From: an uncultured Prevotellaceae bacterium
Lineage (GTDB): Bacteria > Bacteroidota > Bacteroidia > Bacteroidales > Bacteroidaceae
Direction: 5' to 3'
DNA: 62,456 nt
Assembly: GCA_902771155.1 (NCBI GenBank)
Contig: CACXVS010000008.1
Span: forward strand, 1 to 62,456
Part shown: piece by piece, positions 8,849 through 16,499 of the stretch
Numbering within the stretch: the first letter of the stretch is position 1
Layout of the letters: each line of letters opens with the position of its first letter
Translations under genes and position numbers: made by a program
The notes under the pieces: model-generated
Database searches by the model: none
Told to the model about the DNA's origin: nothing
Seen by the model: only the letters and a program-made list of their open reading frames with translations

Positions 8849-9643
8849 ATGAGAGTAATTATTCAGAGCGACTATCAGAAAATGTCGCAGTGGGCAGCAA
8901 ACCACGTTATTGAGCGCATCAACGAGTTCAACCCAACCCCTGAAAAGAAGTTCGTTCTGGGTCTTCCCACGGGTTCTTCTCCCGTTGGCATGTACAATGC
9001 CCTCGTCGAGGCCAACCGTGCCGGAAAAGTGTCCTTCAAGAACGTCATCACGTTCAATATGGACGAGTATGTAGGTCTGCCCGAGGCTCATCCTGAGAGT
9101 TATCATGCCTTCATGGCCCGCAATCTGTTCGACCACATCGATTGCCCCAAGGAGAATATCCATATCCTCAATGGTAATGCCTCTGACCTTCAGGCTGAGT
9201 GCAAGCACTACGAGGAGATGATTCTGGAGGCTGGTGGCATCGACCTGTTCATTGGCGGCATTGGTCCCGACGGTCATATCGCTTTCAACGAGCCAGGTTC
9301 TTCTCTGCGCAGTCGTACCCGTATGAAGACACTCACCACCGATACCCGCATTGCCAATAGCCGTTTCTTCGGTGGCAATCCTGAGAACGTGCCTGCTCAT
9401 GCCCTTACCGTTGGCGTAGGTACGGTGATGGATGCCCGCGAGGTGATGATCCTGGTGAATGGCCATGGCAAGGCCCGCGCCATGCAGGCTGCCATCGAGG
9501 GTGCCGTCAACCACATGTGGACCATCTCTGCCCTGCAGATGCATGAGCATGGTATCATCGTCAGCGACGAGGAGGCTGCTGATGAACTGAAGGTCAGCAC
9601 CTATAAGTATTTCAAGGATATCGAAAGCGACCAGTTACTGTAA
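8849..9643 (+). CDS. nagB: Glucosamine-6-phosphate deaminase
   Basis: 264 residues, normal length. Converts glucosamine 6-phosphate to fructose 6-phosphate and ammonia, feeding amino sugars into glycolysis. Family signatures: [13 protein letters not shown] (phosphate loop), [10 protein letters not shown] (catalytic Asp), [18 protein letters not shown] (catalytic His region), and the allosteric-type [22 protein letters not shown]. The start [10 protein letters not shown] follows a short A-rich leader. Its stop overlaps the next gene's ATG (TAATG), so it is probably co-translated with the glycosidase genes behind it, an arrangement suggesting shared control of sugar use. Confidence 0.96.
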   Translation: MRVIIQSDYQKMSQWAANHVIERINEFNPTPEKKFVLGLPTGSSPVGMYNALVEANRAGKVSFKNVITFNMDEYVGLPEAHPESYHAFMARNLFDHIDCPKENIHILNGNASDLQAECKHYEEMILEAGGIDLFIGGIGPDGHIAFNEPGSSLRSRTRMKTLTTDTRIANSRFFGGNPENVPAHALTVGVGTVMDAREVMILVNGHGKARAMQAAIEGAVNHMWTISALQMHEHGIIVSDEEAADELKVSTYKYFKDIESDQLL

Positions 9644-11652
9644 TGAGGAAGGTCCTTTTATCCATATTACTGACGTCATCAGTCCTGGCATGGGCTGGTG
9701 ACGTTACTGTTTCATCACCCGACGGACGCCTGGTGGTAAACGTGAGTTGCGAGGCCGGACGCGTGTATTACGATGCCAGTCTCGATGGTCAGCAGGTGCT
9801 TCAGCCATCAGCCTTAGGGATGAAGACCAGTCTTGGCGACCTCACCAGAGACCTGACCGTTAAGAGTCAGAAGAGTGAGACGGGTCTGAGTGAGAGATAT
9901 ACCATGCGAGGCACGAAAGCCTCATCGTCGGAATACAACTTCAATGCCCTGACGCTCGACCTGCAGAACAAGGATGGGGTGGCATTCAGCATCCTCTTTC
10001 AGGTGAGCAACAACGACATCGCCTTCCGATACAAGATGCCACGACAGAAGATTGGCAGGATAGAGTACAAGCGTGCTCGCATCCTCTCCGAACTCAGCAG
10101 CTTCAACTTCCCTGAGGGCACCACCACCTTTATCTCCCCACAGATAGGTCCTGAGACGGGTTGGGAACAGACCAAACCCTCTTACGAGGAAGGCTACTCT
10201 GCCGATGGCGCCATGGACACCCCCTCACAGTATGGACATGGCTATATCTTCCCTGCCCTGTTTCATATTCAGGGAGACAAGAAGACAGGGAGACAGGGAG
10301 ACAAGGAGACAGGGAGACAGGGAGTTCAGGACAAATCCATGTGGGTTCTGGTGGCTGAGACGGGTGTCAGTTCGGCCTATTGCGGTAGTCATCTGTCGGA
10401 TTACCAGACTGGCGTGGGTTATACCGTCGCCTATCCTGATCGTGGTGAGAACAACGGCTTCGGCACTGACTTCGCAGGCATCCCCCTGCCAGGTGAGACG
10501 CCCTGGCGCACCATCACCGTTGGCTCTAGTCTGAAACCCATCGTCGAGACCACCATCAGCTACGACCTCGTCAAGCCCCTCTACAAGCCCTCTGTCGACT
10601 ACCAGCCAGGGCGCTATACGTGGAGTTGGCTCATCTGGCAAGACACCTCCATCAACTACGACGATCAGGTGAAGTTCATCGACCTGGCCTCTGCCATGGG
10701 CTTCGAGTATTGTCTCGTCGATAACTGGTGGGACACTCAGATTGGTCGTGACCGCATCGCAGAACTCTCACGCTATGCCCAGTCGAAGGGTGTCCACCTG
10801 CTGTTGTGGTACAACTCCAACGGTTTCTGGAACGACGCCCCTCAAGGGCCTCGTGATTGCATGAGTACGGCTATAGCCCGTGAGCGCGAGATGAAATGGA
10901 TGCAGTCGATTGGCATCAAGGGTATCAAGGTCGATTTCTTCGGAGGCGACAAACAGGAGACCATGCGCCTCTACGAGGATATCCTCAGCGATGCCAACCG
11001 CTATGGCCTGCAGGTGGTGTTCCATGGCTGTACCATCCCTCGCGGTTGGGAGCGTATGTACCCCAACTACGTCGCCTCCGAGGCTGTACTGGCCTCCGAG
11101 AACGTGTTCTTCAACGAGGGAGCTGCCATCAAACAACCTTTCGACCTCACCCTCCATCCCTTCTGTCGCAACGCCACAGCCTCGATGGACTGGGGAGGCA
11201 TCATCATGAACAAATACCTGTCGAAGGACAATAAGAGCCGTCATTCTCGTAAGACGACGGATATCTTCGAGATGGCCTCTGGCATCATCATGCAGACCTC
11301 CGTACAGTGTGTGGCCATGCAGCCTAACAACCTCGGAGAACTCCCTCAGTTCGAGATGGACTTCCTGAAGCAGCTCCCCACAACCTGGAACGAGACGCGT
11401 TTCATCGACGGCTATCCTGGCAAGTATGTGGTCCTGGCGCGCCAGACCACCAATGGTCAGTGGTACATCGCTGGTCTGAACGCCCTGAAGGAGCCCCTCA
11501 CGCTCTCGCTCGATGTCAAGGCCTTTGGTCCACTCTCCCACCTCTATCTCGACAACAAACAGGGCGAGCCTTCGCTCACCACCCTCAAGCCCGACAAGAA
11601 GGGCTTCGTGAAAGTAACCCTCCAACCCAATGGAGGACTGATTATCAAATAA
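9643..11652 (+). CDS. Secreted GH97 glycoside hydrolase (alpha-galactosidase/alpha-glucosidase type)
   Basis: 669 residues with a signal peptide ([19 protein letters not shown]). The N-terminal super-sandwich domain starts VTVSSPDGRLVVNV. The barrel contains YTWSWLIWQDTSINYDDQ, YCLVDNWWD, and GIKGIKVDFFGGDKQE, whose Asp (D431) is placed like the nucleophile of retaining GH97 alpha-galactosidases. GH97 also has inverting alpha-glucosidases that use Glu there, so the retaining subgroup is favoured. Near residues 210-231 the protein has a polar insert (QGDKKTGRQGDKETGRQGVQ) encoded by the GGAGACAAGG repeat at 10270-10335. Likely periplasmic, coupled to nagB (TAATG overlap) and followed by GH67. 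Confidence 0.9.
   Translation: MRKVLLSILLTSSVLAWAGDVTVSSPDGRLVVNVSCEAGRVYYDASLDGQQVLQPSALGMKTSLGDLTRDLTVKSQKSETGLSERYTMRGTKASSSEYNFNALTLDLQNKDGVAFSILFQVSNNDIAFRYKMPRQKIGRIEYKRARILSELSSFNFPEGTTTFISPQIGPETGWEQTKPSYEEGYSADGAMDTPSQYGHGYIFPALFHIQGDKKTGRQGDKETGRQGVQDKSMWVLVAETGVSSAYCGSHLSDYQTGVGYTVAYPDRGENNGFGTDFAGIPLPGETPWRTITVGSSLKPIVETTISYDLVKPLYKPSVDYQPGRYTWSWLIWQDTSINYDDQVKFIDLASAMGFEYCLVDNWWDTQIGRDRIAELSRYAQSKGVHLLLWYNSNGFWNDAPQGPRDCMSTAIAREREMKWMQSIGIKGIKVDFFGGDKQETMRLYEDILSDANRYGLQVVFHGCTIPRGWERMYPNYVASEAVLASENVFFNEGAAIKQPFDLTLHPFCRNATASMDWGGIIMNKYLSKDNKSRHSRKTTDIFEMASGIIMQTSVQCVAMQPNNLGELPQFEMDFLKQLPTTWNETRFIDGYPGKYVVLARQTTNGQWYIAGLNALKEPLTLSLDVKAFGPLSHLYLDNKQGEPSLTTLKPDKKGFVKVTLQPNGGLIIK
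10270..10335. repeat. GGAGACAAGG-family arm inside the GH97 gene
   Basis: About 66 bases of AGGGAGACA and AAGGAGACA blocks ending GGAGTTCAGGACAAA, matching the left arm of the intergenic repeat units and the 5' arm of the S23 gene. It keeps the GH97 frame open and codes for a repetitive G-D-K-T-R-Q segment. Confidence 0.85.
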
Positions 11653-11671
11653 CCCCATAAATAAACACACG

Positions 11672-13573
11672 ATGAAGAGATTTGCTTTATTCCTCCTGGT
11701 TCTGGTCTCCGTCTCGATGGCGAAGGCAGAAGACGGTAGCCAACTATGGCTCAGATACCAACCCCTGAACAAGGCCAAGGTCAGTGGTCCTGAATGTCTC
11801 GCAGCCGAGGAACTGCGCACCTACTACCAAGGCGACGAGGCCACCCTCGTGCTCGACCCCTCGATGGCTTGCGATGCCTACCGCATCAGTGGCAGTACCA
11901 TTACCGCTAAAAGCGAACTGGGTCTGCTCTATGGCGCCTATGCCCTCTTACGGGGCGAACAGGGCTACTCGGCACCCTACTTCCGCCTGCGCATCCTCAA
12001 CCACTGGGACAACCCCGACGGCTCCATCGAACGTGGCTATGCAGGTCTGAGCATCTTCTGGAAAGAGGACACCAAAGCACCCCTCAATACCCAACTCTCC
12101 AAACTCGATGCCGACCACATCAAGGCCTATGCCCGTGCCAACGCCTCGATAGGCATCAACGGCACCGTGGTCAACAATGTCAACGCCTCGCCTCGTATGC
12201 TCTCTGCTGCCTATATCAATAAGGTTAAAGAGATAGCCGACATCCTGCGCCCCTATGGCCTCAAGGTCTATGTCTCAGTAAACTTCGCCTCACCCATGAC
12301 AATACCCGCCAAGGGTTTCAACGGGGGCAGACCAGTGAAGACAGCCGACCCCCTGAACCCACAGGTAAAGGCTTGGTGGAAGGCTAAAGCCAAGGAGATC
12401 TACGAGTTGATACCCGACTTCGGAGGCTTCCTCGTAAAGGCCAACTCAGAAGGTCAGCCTGGTCCCTTCGACTACAAGCGCACTCACGCTGATGGCGCCA
12501 ACACCCTGGCCGATGCCCTGAAGCCCTATGGAGGCATCGTCATGTGGCGCTCGTTCGTCTATGGAGCTGCCCATAAGGGTGAGGATCGTGTCAAACAGGC
12601 TGTATCGGAGTTCGCCAACCTCGATGGCAAGTTCCACGACAACGTCATCCTCCAGTCCAAGAACGGTCCCCTCGACTTCCAGCCTCGTGAGCCTTACGCC
12701 CCCATCTTCGACAACATGAAGAAGACCTCCCAGATGGCCGAGTTGCAGATTACGCAGGAATACCTGGGTCAGTCGCGCCATCTGGTATATCTCGCCCCCA
12801 TGTGGCGCGAGTTCTTCGGCTTTGTAGCCCCAGAGCGTCTGGTGGGCATCGCTGGTGTGGCTAACATAGGTCTCGACACCAACTGGTGTGGTCATCACTT
12901 CTCCCAGGCCAACTGGTACGCCTTTGGTCGTCTGGCCTGGAATCCAAATCTGAAGAGTGAGGAGATTGCAGAGGAATGGCTCAAGCAGACTTTTGCGCCA
13001 CAAGGTAATCATAACTATCAACTATCCCCTATCCACTCTCAACTCCTCAGCATGATGTTGCGCTCGCGCGAGGCCTGTGTCGATTACATGATGCCCATCG
13101 GTCTCCACCACATCTTCAGGTTCGACCACCACTACGGTCCTGAGCCCGATGGCTACATCGCCTCCTACCCCATCGAGTGGTGCCCTGTATATTACCACAA
13201 GGCTGACACCTTGGGCATTGGCTTCGATCGCACCCACACAGGTTCTGATGCCACGTCGCAGTATCGTGAGCCCTACTGCTCGCTCTACGACGATGTCAAC
13301 ACCTGTCCTGAGCGCTATCTGCTCTGGTTCCACCGTGTGCCCTGGACCTACCGCATGAAGAGTGGACGTAACGTCTATGAAGAGTTGCAGTATCGCTATA
13401 ACCGTGGTGTCAGCGAGGTAGAAGACTTCATCCGGATCTGGAACGAGGCCAAACCCGCCATCGACGACCAGCGTTGGAAGGAGGTAGATGAGCGTATGCA
13501 GCACCAACTCGAGAACGCCCTGGAGTGGCGCGACACCTGTCTCAACTACTTTGGATCGTTCATTAAGAAATAA
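11672..13573 (+). CDS. aguA: GH67 alpha-glucuronidase
   Basis: 633 residues with signal peptide (cleavage near MAKA-EDGS). GH67 enzymes remove (4-O-methyl)glucuronic acid from the non-reducing end of xylo-oligosaccharides. Recognisable blocks are LRILNHWDNPDGSIERGYAG, FLVKANSEGQPGP (acid Glu), GGIVMWRSFVY, ILQSKNGPLDFQPREP (catalytic Asp) and ELQITQEYLG (catalytic Glu). The length is slightly below the 670-730 typical of characterised members, with a compact N-terminal domain. The segment NYQLSPIHSQL near codons 13014-13045 is encoded by a CAACTATC-type low-complexity stretch and looks like a small local expansion. It lies 19 bases after GH97 and 2 before the next gene, so probably one operon for glucuronoxylan side chains. 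Confidence 0.93.
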   Translation: MKRFALFLLVLVSVSMAKAEDGSQLWLRYQPLNKAKVSGPECLAAEELRTYYQGDEATLVLDPSMACDAYRISGSTITAKSELGLLYGAYALLRGEQGYSAPYFRLRILNHWDNPDGSIERGYAGLSIFWKEDTKAPLNTQLSKLDADHIKAYARANASIGINGTVVNNVNASPRMLSAAYINKVKEIADILRPYGLKVYVSVNFASPMTIPAKGFNGGRPVKTADPLNPQVKAWWKAKAKEIYELIPDFGGFLVKANSEGQPGPFDYKRTHADGANTLADALKPYGGIVMWRSFVYGAAHKGEDRVKQAVSEFANLDGKFHDNVILQSKNGPLDFQPREPYAPIFDNMKKTSQMAELQITQEYLGQSRHLVYLAPMWREFFGFVAPERLVGIAGVANIGLDTNWCGHHFSQANWYAFGRLAWNPNLKSEEIAEEWLKQTFAPQGNHNYQLSPIHSQLLSMMLRSREACVDYMMPIGLHHIFRFDHHYGPEPDGYIASYPIEWCPVYYHKADTLGIGFDRTHTGSDATSQYREPYCSLYDDVNTCPERYLLWFHRVPWTYRMKSGRNVYEELQYRYNRGVSEVEDFIRIWNEAKPAIDDQRWKEVDERMQHQLENALEWRDTCLNYFGSFIKK

Positions 13574-13575
13574 TC

Positions 13576-14742
13576 ATGAGAAAGTTCGCATTCCTCGTCG
13601 TTGGCCTCTTCATGCTGATGGCTTGTGAGAAGCCTCAGAAACAGGCTGAGTACATCGTCCAGGTATCACTGGGTGGATGGCATTCGCCCGACTATACAGC
13701 CGAACAGGTCATAGGTCGCATCGACACGGTGAGCCAACTGATTCCTGTCAAGAAGGTCATCATCGGTTGGAGCCAGGACAAGGAGCTCTATCGTCAGGTG
13801 GGTGCCTTTCTCCACGAGAAGGGCATCCGCATGATGCTATGGCTACCCGTCTTTGCCGAGACTGAGGAGGTATGCGAGAACAGTCCTGCGGTCGATCTCT
13901 GGGGAAAGATACCAGCCAACTACGATCTGGCAGCAGGCGAGGGCTTTCGCTTCAATTGCCCGTCTGATCCGAAGAATGCGACTAACGTGGTGGCGCTCTA
14001 CGACTCCCTGTTCAGCGATTTCGGTTTCGATGGCGTGTTCCTCGATCGCATCCGCACCCAGTCGTTTGTGAGTGGGGTAAGTGGGGTGCTCAATTGCGGA
14101 TGTCCTCTATGTGTGGAGCGCTTCGCCACAGAGGGTGTTGACCTCCAGATGGTCAAAGACGAGGTGGAGTCTCAAGGCGATTCCTTTTTCTCCGTCAGTG
14201 GCTATAACCCCGTCGGAGGCTTCCATTTCACCAACCAGGTAGCCTCTTCCTTCTTTCAAGCAAAAGGTCGTGTGGTCAGCACTACCGTTGCCACTATTGC
14301 CGATAGTCTCCACCGTCGGGGCCTCGAAGTGGGCATGGACCTCTACGCACCCTTCATGGCGCCCTTCGTGGGACAGGACTATGACATCCTGGCACGTCAT
14401 GCTGATTTCATCAAGCCCATGTTGTATCGCCAGACCTATGCCCCTGCGGGTATGGGGTTCGAGTACGACCTGCTTCGCAAGGCCATCCCCAAGGCCAAAG
14501 GCTATCCCGACTTGAAGATGGATGCCCACTTCCTGCATACCCAACTGGATGCCATGGAGCCCTATACCTGCGGCAAGTATCCAGGCATCGAGGTCAACTA
14601 CCGGGAAGTGGTAGCCCCCACCTCACCAGAGTACATCTCCGAGTCGCTCAAGGCCATTCTAAGCCACGGCTTCAACGGGGTCGTCCTCTCCTGGAACATC
14701 ATGGAGGCTCCCCTCTCCCACCTCGAGTCTTTGAAAGAGTAA
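13576..14742 (+). CDS. Lipoprotein with a glycosidase-like TIM barrel
   Basis: 388 residues. A lipoprotein signal is clear (LFMLMACEKPQ, lipidated Cys at about 17). The body alternates strands and helices as in TIM-barrel glycosidases: VKKVIIGWSQD, KGIRMMLWLPVF, DFGFDGVFLDRIRTQSF, RGLEVGMDLYAPFM, ADFIKPMLYRQTY, and HGFNGVVLSWNIMEAP. DGVFLDRIR and IKPMLY are reminiscent of putative glycoside hydrolases related to GH10/GHL-type barrels, with carboxylates at strand ends, but I cannot assign a family. A CxC pair (NCGCPLC) sits mid-protein. Starts 2 bases after GH67 and ends the operon; it may act on the same xylan-derived material. Confidence 0.7.
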   Translation: MRKFAFLVVGLFMLMACEKPQKQAEYIVQVSLGGWHSPDYTAEQVIGRIDTVSQLIPVKKVIIGWSQDKELYRQVGAFLHEKGIRMMLWLPVFAETEEVCENSPAVDLWGKIPANYDLAAGEGFRFNCPSDPKNATNVVALYDSLFSDFGFDGVFLDRIRTQSFVSGVSGVLNCGCPLCVERFATEGVDLQMVKDEVESQGDSFFSVSGYNPVGGFHFTNQVASSFFQAKGRVVSTTVATIADSLHRRGLEVGMDLYAPFMAPFVGQDYDILARHADFIKPMLYRQTYAPAGMGFEYDLLRKAIPKAKGYPDLKMDAHFLHTQLDAMEPYTCGKYPGIEVNYREVVAPTSPEYISESLKAILSHGFNGVVLSWNIMEAPLSHLESLKE

Positions 14743-14774
14743 GATTCCCCAACAACAAGTCAGAAGTCAAGTCA

Positions 14775-15401
14775 TCAGGTCAGACTAAACAGGAATTGCT
14801 GGTCTGAGTATTCCCATTTGGCGGTGCCGAAGCGGATAAGACGGGCCAGGAGGGCGATCACTTGATGGCGGGGGAGGTTTGAGCGTTTCACTATCTGGTT
14901 AAGTGTCAGAAAACCTTCCATGGCATCAAGCAGTTGGCGAACGGCCTCATCGTAGGTCATTACAGACCCTCTGGTCTTTTGTGTTTCGCGCCAAAGGGCC
15001 AGATGAACTGGTGAGGCTACGATGTTCTCATCAGCGATGCGGATATAGGCACGACTCTTTCCGTCTTCATCCTCAGCACAAACGGGTTTCTTGTCTGATG
15101 GTGGAACAGTAGCAATGACAATCGTACGCCCATCCACATGGTAGGTATCAAACTTAATGCTGGGTTCAGGCTTACAATACTTATAAGCAGCCTGATGCAT
15201 CATAAAGATTTCCTCCTCAGAGCGCACGCCAGAGAGATGTCCGTCGTCTCGAACACCAATCAGCAACCGTCCTCCATCCGTATTGGCAAATGCCGATACA
15301 GACCTGGCCAACTTACGAGCATCGGAGACCCGATACTTGAAGTCCTGTTGCTGATGCTCCCCCTCCTTAATAAGGCTGAGCAGATAATGCCTGTCGTCCA
15401 T
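14775..15401 (-). CDS. AlbA_2 (Schlafen-type) putative DNA-binding protein
   Basis: 208 residues. The first about 120 residues match the AlbA_2 / Schlafen-like domain: EGEHQQQDFKYRV, then KLARSVSAFANTDGGRLLIGVRDDG and the core of a DGRTIVIATVPPSDKKPV-type strand pair with IRIADEN. The C-terminal 70 residues look like a winged helix (TLNQIVKRSNLPRHQVIALLARL). Such proteins are usually regulators in accessory islands; nucleic-acid binding is a family inference and no ATPase motif is present. It has its own -7 box (TACCTTTG at 15410-15417, minus) and an ACTTGCGACAAAA motif immediately upstream. First unit of the accessory island. Confidence 0.8.
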   Translation of the reverse strand: MDDRHYLLSLIKEGEHQQQDFKYRVSDARKLARSVSAFANTDGGRLLIGVRDDGHLSGVRSEEEIFMMHQAAYKYCKPEPSIKFDTYHVDGRTIVIATVPPSDKKPVCAEDEDGKSRAYIRIADENIVASPVHLALWRETQKTRGSVMTYDEAVRQLLDAMEGFLTLNQIVKRSNLPRHQVIALLARLIRFGTAKWEYSDQQFLFSLT

Positions 15402-15409
15402 ACCAGCTG

Positions 15410-15417
15410 CAAAGGTA
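15410..15417 (-). promoter_or_regulatory. -7 box of the AlbA_2 gene
   Basis: Minus strand TACCTTTG, nine bases before the start codon. The dispersed motif at 15425-15446 occupies the -33 region. Confidence 0.55.
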
Positions 15418-15424
15418 ATAATAA

Positions 15425-15446
15425 TTTTTGAGATTTTGTCGCAAGT
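15425..15446 (-). repeat. ACTTGCGACAAAATC motif, copy 1
   Basis: Minus strand reads ACTTGCGACAAAATCTCAAA. It falls between the Fic stop codon and the AlbA_2 promoter. It is one of seven close copies between 15.4 and 26.2 kb. Confidence 0.8.
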
Positions 15447-15449
15447 CTG

Positions 15450-16025
15450 TTAGTCCTCCTGCTCGTAATAGTATGAGTAGTCGATGCCCTTCATGAAGAT
15501 TTCGCGATCGTCGATCTTGTCTGTCATTGCTTGTTTCAGTAGTGCCCGAATCTTTGTACTATCCATATGACTCTCGATCATTGCGTCCAGATAGTCTTTC
15601 TTATCTATCTTACTCCAATCGACGCACATCTTCAAACGCTTCTTGAAAATCAAGTCGAGCCAAATACGGGTGCTTCTACCATTACCCTCCATAAACGGAT
15701 GAGCAACGTTCATCTCCACATATTTGTCCACTATCTCATCAAAGGTTGACTCTGGCATCTGCTCGATGGTCTTTAGGTTCTGGTGCAAATACTCAGCCAA
15801 GCAAAACATCGTATTGCCTTTAGAGATCGTCTTAGTACGAATCTTGCCAGCGAAGTCATACAAACCACCAAAGATATAGGCATGAATCTGTTGAAGCGCC
15901 TTTGTCGTACCTACATCCTTATCTGCTATCAGATTACTTTCCATAAAGGTATAGGCTATAAGGCGACTTTGACCATCAATAGTGTTGTCACCATACAAAA
16001 GAAAGTTTAAAGTCTTCTTACTCAT
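15450..16025 (-). CDS. Fic-domain protein adenylyltransferase
   Basis: 191 residues with the complete Fic active-site motif HPFMEGNGRSTR (HxFx[D/E]GNGR type) near the middle and the conserved YDFAGKIRT-type flap region before it. Active Fic proteins transfer AMP (or another nucleotide part) from NTPs to target proteins; bacterial ones are often toxins or regulators. No inhibitory [S/T]xxxE[G/N] helix was recognised within the chain and no separate antitoxin gene is adjacent, so control may differ. The ATG at 16025 (MSKKTLNF) was preferred to 16031 because the upstream one would lie at the predicted transcription start. Confidence 0.9.
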   Translation of the reverse strand: MSKKTLNFLLYGDNTIDGQSRLIAYTFMESNLIADKDVGTTKALQQIHAYIFGGLYDFAGKIRTKTISKGNTMFCLAEYLHQNLKTIEQMPESTFDEIVDKYVEMNVAHPFMEGNGRSTRIWLDLIFKKRLKMCVDWSKIDKKDYLDAMIESHMDSTKIRALLKQAMTDKIDDREIFMKGIDYSYYYEQED

Positions 16026-16034
16026 ATACATCTG

Positions 16035-16065
16035 CAAAGGTACAAAAAAAAGAGCAAATAACCAA
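16035..16065 (-). promoter_or_regulatory. Fic gene promoter
   Basis: Minus strand: TTG at 16063-16065, a 20-base spacer, and TACCTTTG at 16035-16042, a full Bacteroidetes promoter. The dispersed motif copy 2 abuts the upstream end. Confidence 0.75.
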
Positions 16066-16091
16066 CTTTTTTTGAGATTTTGTCGCAAGTT
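16064..16091 (-). repeat. ACTTGCGACAAAATC motif, copy 2
   Basis: Minus strand starts AACTTGCGACAAAATCTC and ends AAAAAAAGTT, so this copy shows short terminal symmetry (AACTT and AAGTT). It lies directly upstream of the Fic promoter. Confidence 0.8.
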
Positions 16092-16140
16092 AGAATTATG
16101 GTGTTCCCTTCACACTCCATATATCCTTAATCATATTTAA

Positions 16141-16167
16141 AGCACAAAAAATGCCTGATTTTGTGCT
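16141..16167. other. Hairpin AGCACAAAA / TTTTGTGCT in an AT-rich spacer
   Basis: A 9-bp perfect stem with a 9-base loop lies in the 16092-16215 spacer between Fic and the RiPP-like cassette. No T-run follows on the plus strand, so it is not an obvious terminator. It may mark the cassette edge or bind a regulator. Nothing else was recognised in this spacer. Confidence 0.4.
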
Positions 16168-16215
16168 GAGTATTGAAAAAAGTGCCAACAAAAATAAAAA
16201 ATAGGCTAAGAATTA

Positions 16216-16246
16216 TTGTAGTTTTCCAATTTATTTCTTATATTTG
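16216..16246 (+). promoter_or_regulatory. Promoter of the RiPP-like cassette
   Basis: TTG at 16216-16218, a 20-base spacer, and TATATTTG at 16239-16246. This predicts transcription from about 16253 and a leader of about 245 bases before the radical SAM start codon. Confidence 0.75.
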
Positions 16247-16252
16247 CAACGT

Positions 16253-16499
16253 CGCAGATAATCTGTGGCAGACATAGTAGGAAGCGTATAGCTTTCATCT
16301 GTACCGAAAAGTCTGGTAAACTTTAACGTAAAGCAGATGTAGAGTGAACACGTTCCCTCCTTGGTAGGAATTTAACCTGTGTAGCCATACTGGCTCACAT
16401 CCTAGATATCCTCCAAGGGTGTGGGCTGTTTCTTTTATCTCTTTACAGGTTTTACCAGAGCCTTCGGTAGGATAGCTGAGAGGCTCACACTTCTGTGTC
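16253..16499 (+). promoter_or_regulatory. Long structured 5' leader RNA, riboswitch-like
   Basis: The leader can be folded by hand into several nested domains. Domain 1 is a three-way junction: CATCTG 16296-16301 pairs CAGATG 16334-16339, enclosing hairpins TACC/GGTA (16302-16318) and CTTT/AAAG (16321-16333). Domain 2: CCTTGG 16359-16364 with CCAAGG 16413-16418, TAGGA 16365-16369 with TCCTA 16400-16404, and an inner stem at 16378-16386 with 16392-16399. Domain 3: GTGTGGGC 16419-16426 with GCTCACAC 16483-16490, which competes with local hairpins GAGCC/GGCTC (16458-16486) and ACAC/GTGT (16487-16498) beside the start codon. I recognise no known riboswitch class. Confidence 0.6.

Noticed and set aside
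10768..11820. 350-residue minus-strand ORF
   Set aside because: Antisense shadow across the GH97 gene and the start of GH67.
16471..16490. TPP riboswitch, suggested by CTGAGAGG
   Set aside because: Only this short string resembles the TPP consensus; the second conserved half (ACCTGATC-type) is absent and the gene is not thiamin-related.
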